Positions 43,741 to 43,930 of a stretch of DNA of 43,930 nt are shown in pieces. This DNA comes from Collybiopsis luxurians FD-317 M1. Taxonomy: Eukaryota; Basidiomycota; Agaricomycetes; Agaricales; Omphalotaceae. A program made the translations under genes and the position numbers. The notes beneath the pieces are model-generated. The model did not search any database. It was not told the DNA's origin and saw nothing but the letters and a program-made list of their open reading frames with translations. How positions within the stretch are numbered: position 1 is the stretch's first letter; the number at the start of each line of letters is the position of its first letter. The stretch is from assembly GCA_000827265.1 (NCBI GenBank), contig KN834913.1:1-43930 (forward strand), in the 5' to 3' direction.

Positions 43741-43924
43741 ACCTAAGTACTTGAAGTGTCCTATGCTTCTTAGGTTTCTTGAGGTTGTTATAATTTAACC
43801 CCAAGCTCAAGCTATTTTTCCTGATGTTGAGGCCATATTGAATGCAGAACTGTTCAAGAGTGACAGTGGGAAGTGGGTCTTTGAGTGGTGAAGATGGTGC
43901 TGAAGATGGTGCATGCTCCTCCAT
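43724..43924 (-). CDS. Possible 5' exon of a minus-strand gene at the right edge
   Basis: A frame starting at 43924 reads MEEHAPSSAPSSPLKDPLP and TVTLEQFCIQYGLN before running into the minisatellite, which ends it. The LEQFCIQYGLN phrase has a protein-like look (LeeFC..Y.l) seen in hypothetical proteins near fungal transposons. Splice sites and the next exon are unclear; the fragment at 42,833-43,045 is a candidate. Could be a chance frame. Confidence 0.3.
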   Translation of the reverse strand: MEEHAPSSAPSSPLKDPLPTVTLEQFCIQYGLNIRKNSLSLGLNYNNLKKPKKHRTLQVLRLPRLS

Positions 43925-43930
43925 TTGTAC

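Overview
The window looks like nuclear DNA of a mushroom-forming basidiomycete (Agaricomycetes). Every confident gene is cut by short introns, mostly 49-66 bp. The protein families also fit: a DUF6533 seven-TM pair, a Y3-type secreted lectin, a methanol-oxidase-type GMC enzyme, a PhyH dioxygenase and a NACHT-ankyrin receptor with a short N-terminal extension. I traced exon chains by hand. Five give an unbroken reading frame end to end: GMC oxidase (16 exons, 607 aa), PhyH dioxygenase (12 exons, 270 aa), NACHT-ANK protein (7 exons, 1610 aa), MFS transporter (14 exons, 541 aa) and Y3-like protein (5 exons, 137 aa).

Layout. 1-8.1 kb: two divergent DUF6533 membrane-protein genes (minus at 1.4-3.0, plus at 6.4-8.1) separated by 3.4 kb without a recognisable gene. 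9.4-13.9 kb: PhyH dioxygenase and alcohol oxidase, both minus strand, head to tail. 16.0-21.2 kb: the NACHT-ANK gene with 32 nearly uniform 33-residue repeats. 21.5-22.2 kb: a truncated copy of the oxidase 5' end, so the receptor lies between two direct copies of the same promoter and first exons. 24.4-26.9 kb: MFS transporter. 27.5-31.3 kb: a one-TM protein, a small DoxX-like membrane protein and the Y3-like secreted protein. 32.8-43.9 kb: repeat-rich, CpG-poor DNA with two decayed DNA transposons, a minisatellite and a possible gene running in from the right edge.

The most unusual object is the broken transposase gene at 33.26-38.68 kb. It combines an N-terminal GCM/WRKY-like zinc finger, a MULE-type DDE core, a region with the Cys, His and Asn/Asp boxes of ubiquitin-specific peptidases, a small Cys-rich patch, an SH3/Tudor-like segment and a basic tail. 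Its four premature stops are all explained by C-to-T change. A Tc1/mariner relic at 41.45-42.58 kb shows the same pattern: four TGA codons, at least three of them where the family normally has arginine. CpG is strongly depleted in both transposons and also in the receptor's repeat array, but not in the metabolic genes. This suggests that a methylation- or RIP-like process acts on repetitive DNA here and has touched the receptor gene.

The oxidase, dioxygenase and transporter could act on a common small molecule, but only their proximity suggests this. All functional calls rest on motif recognition by eye; no database was searched.
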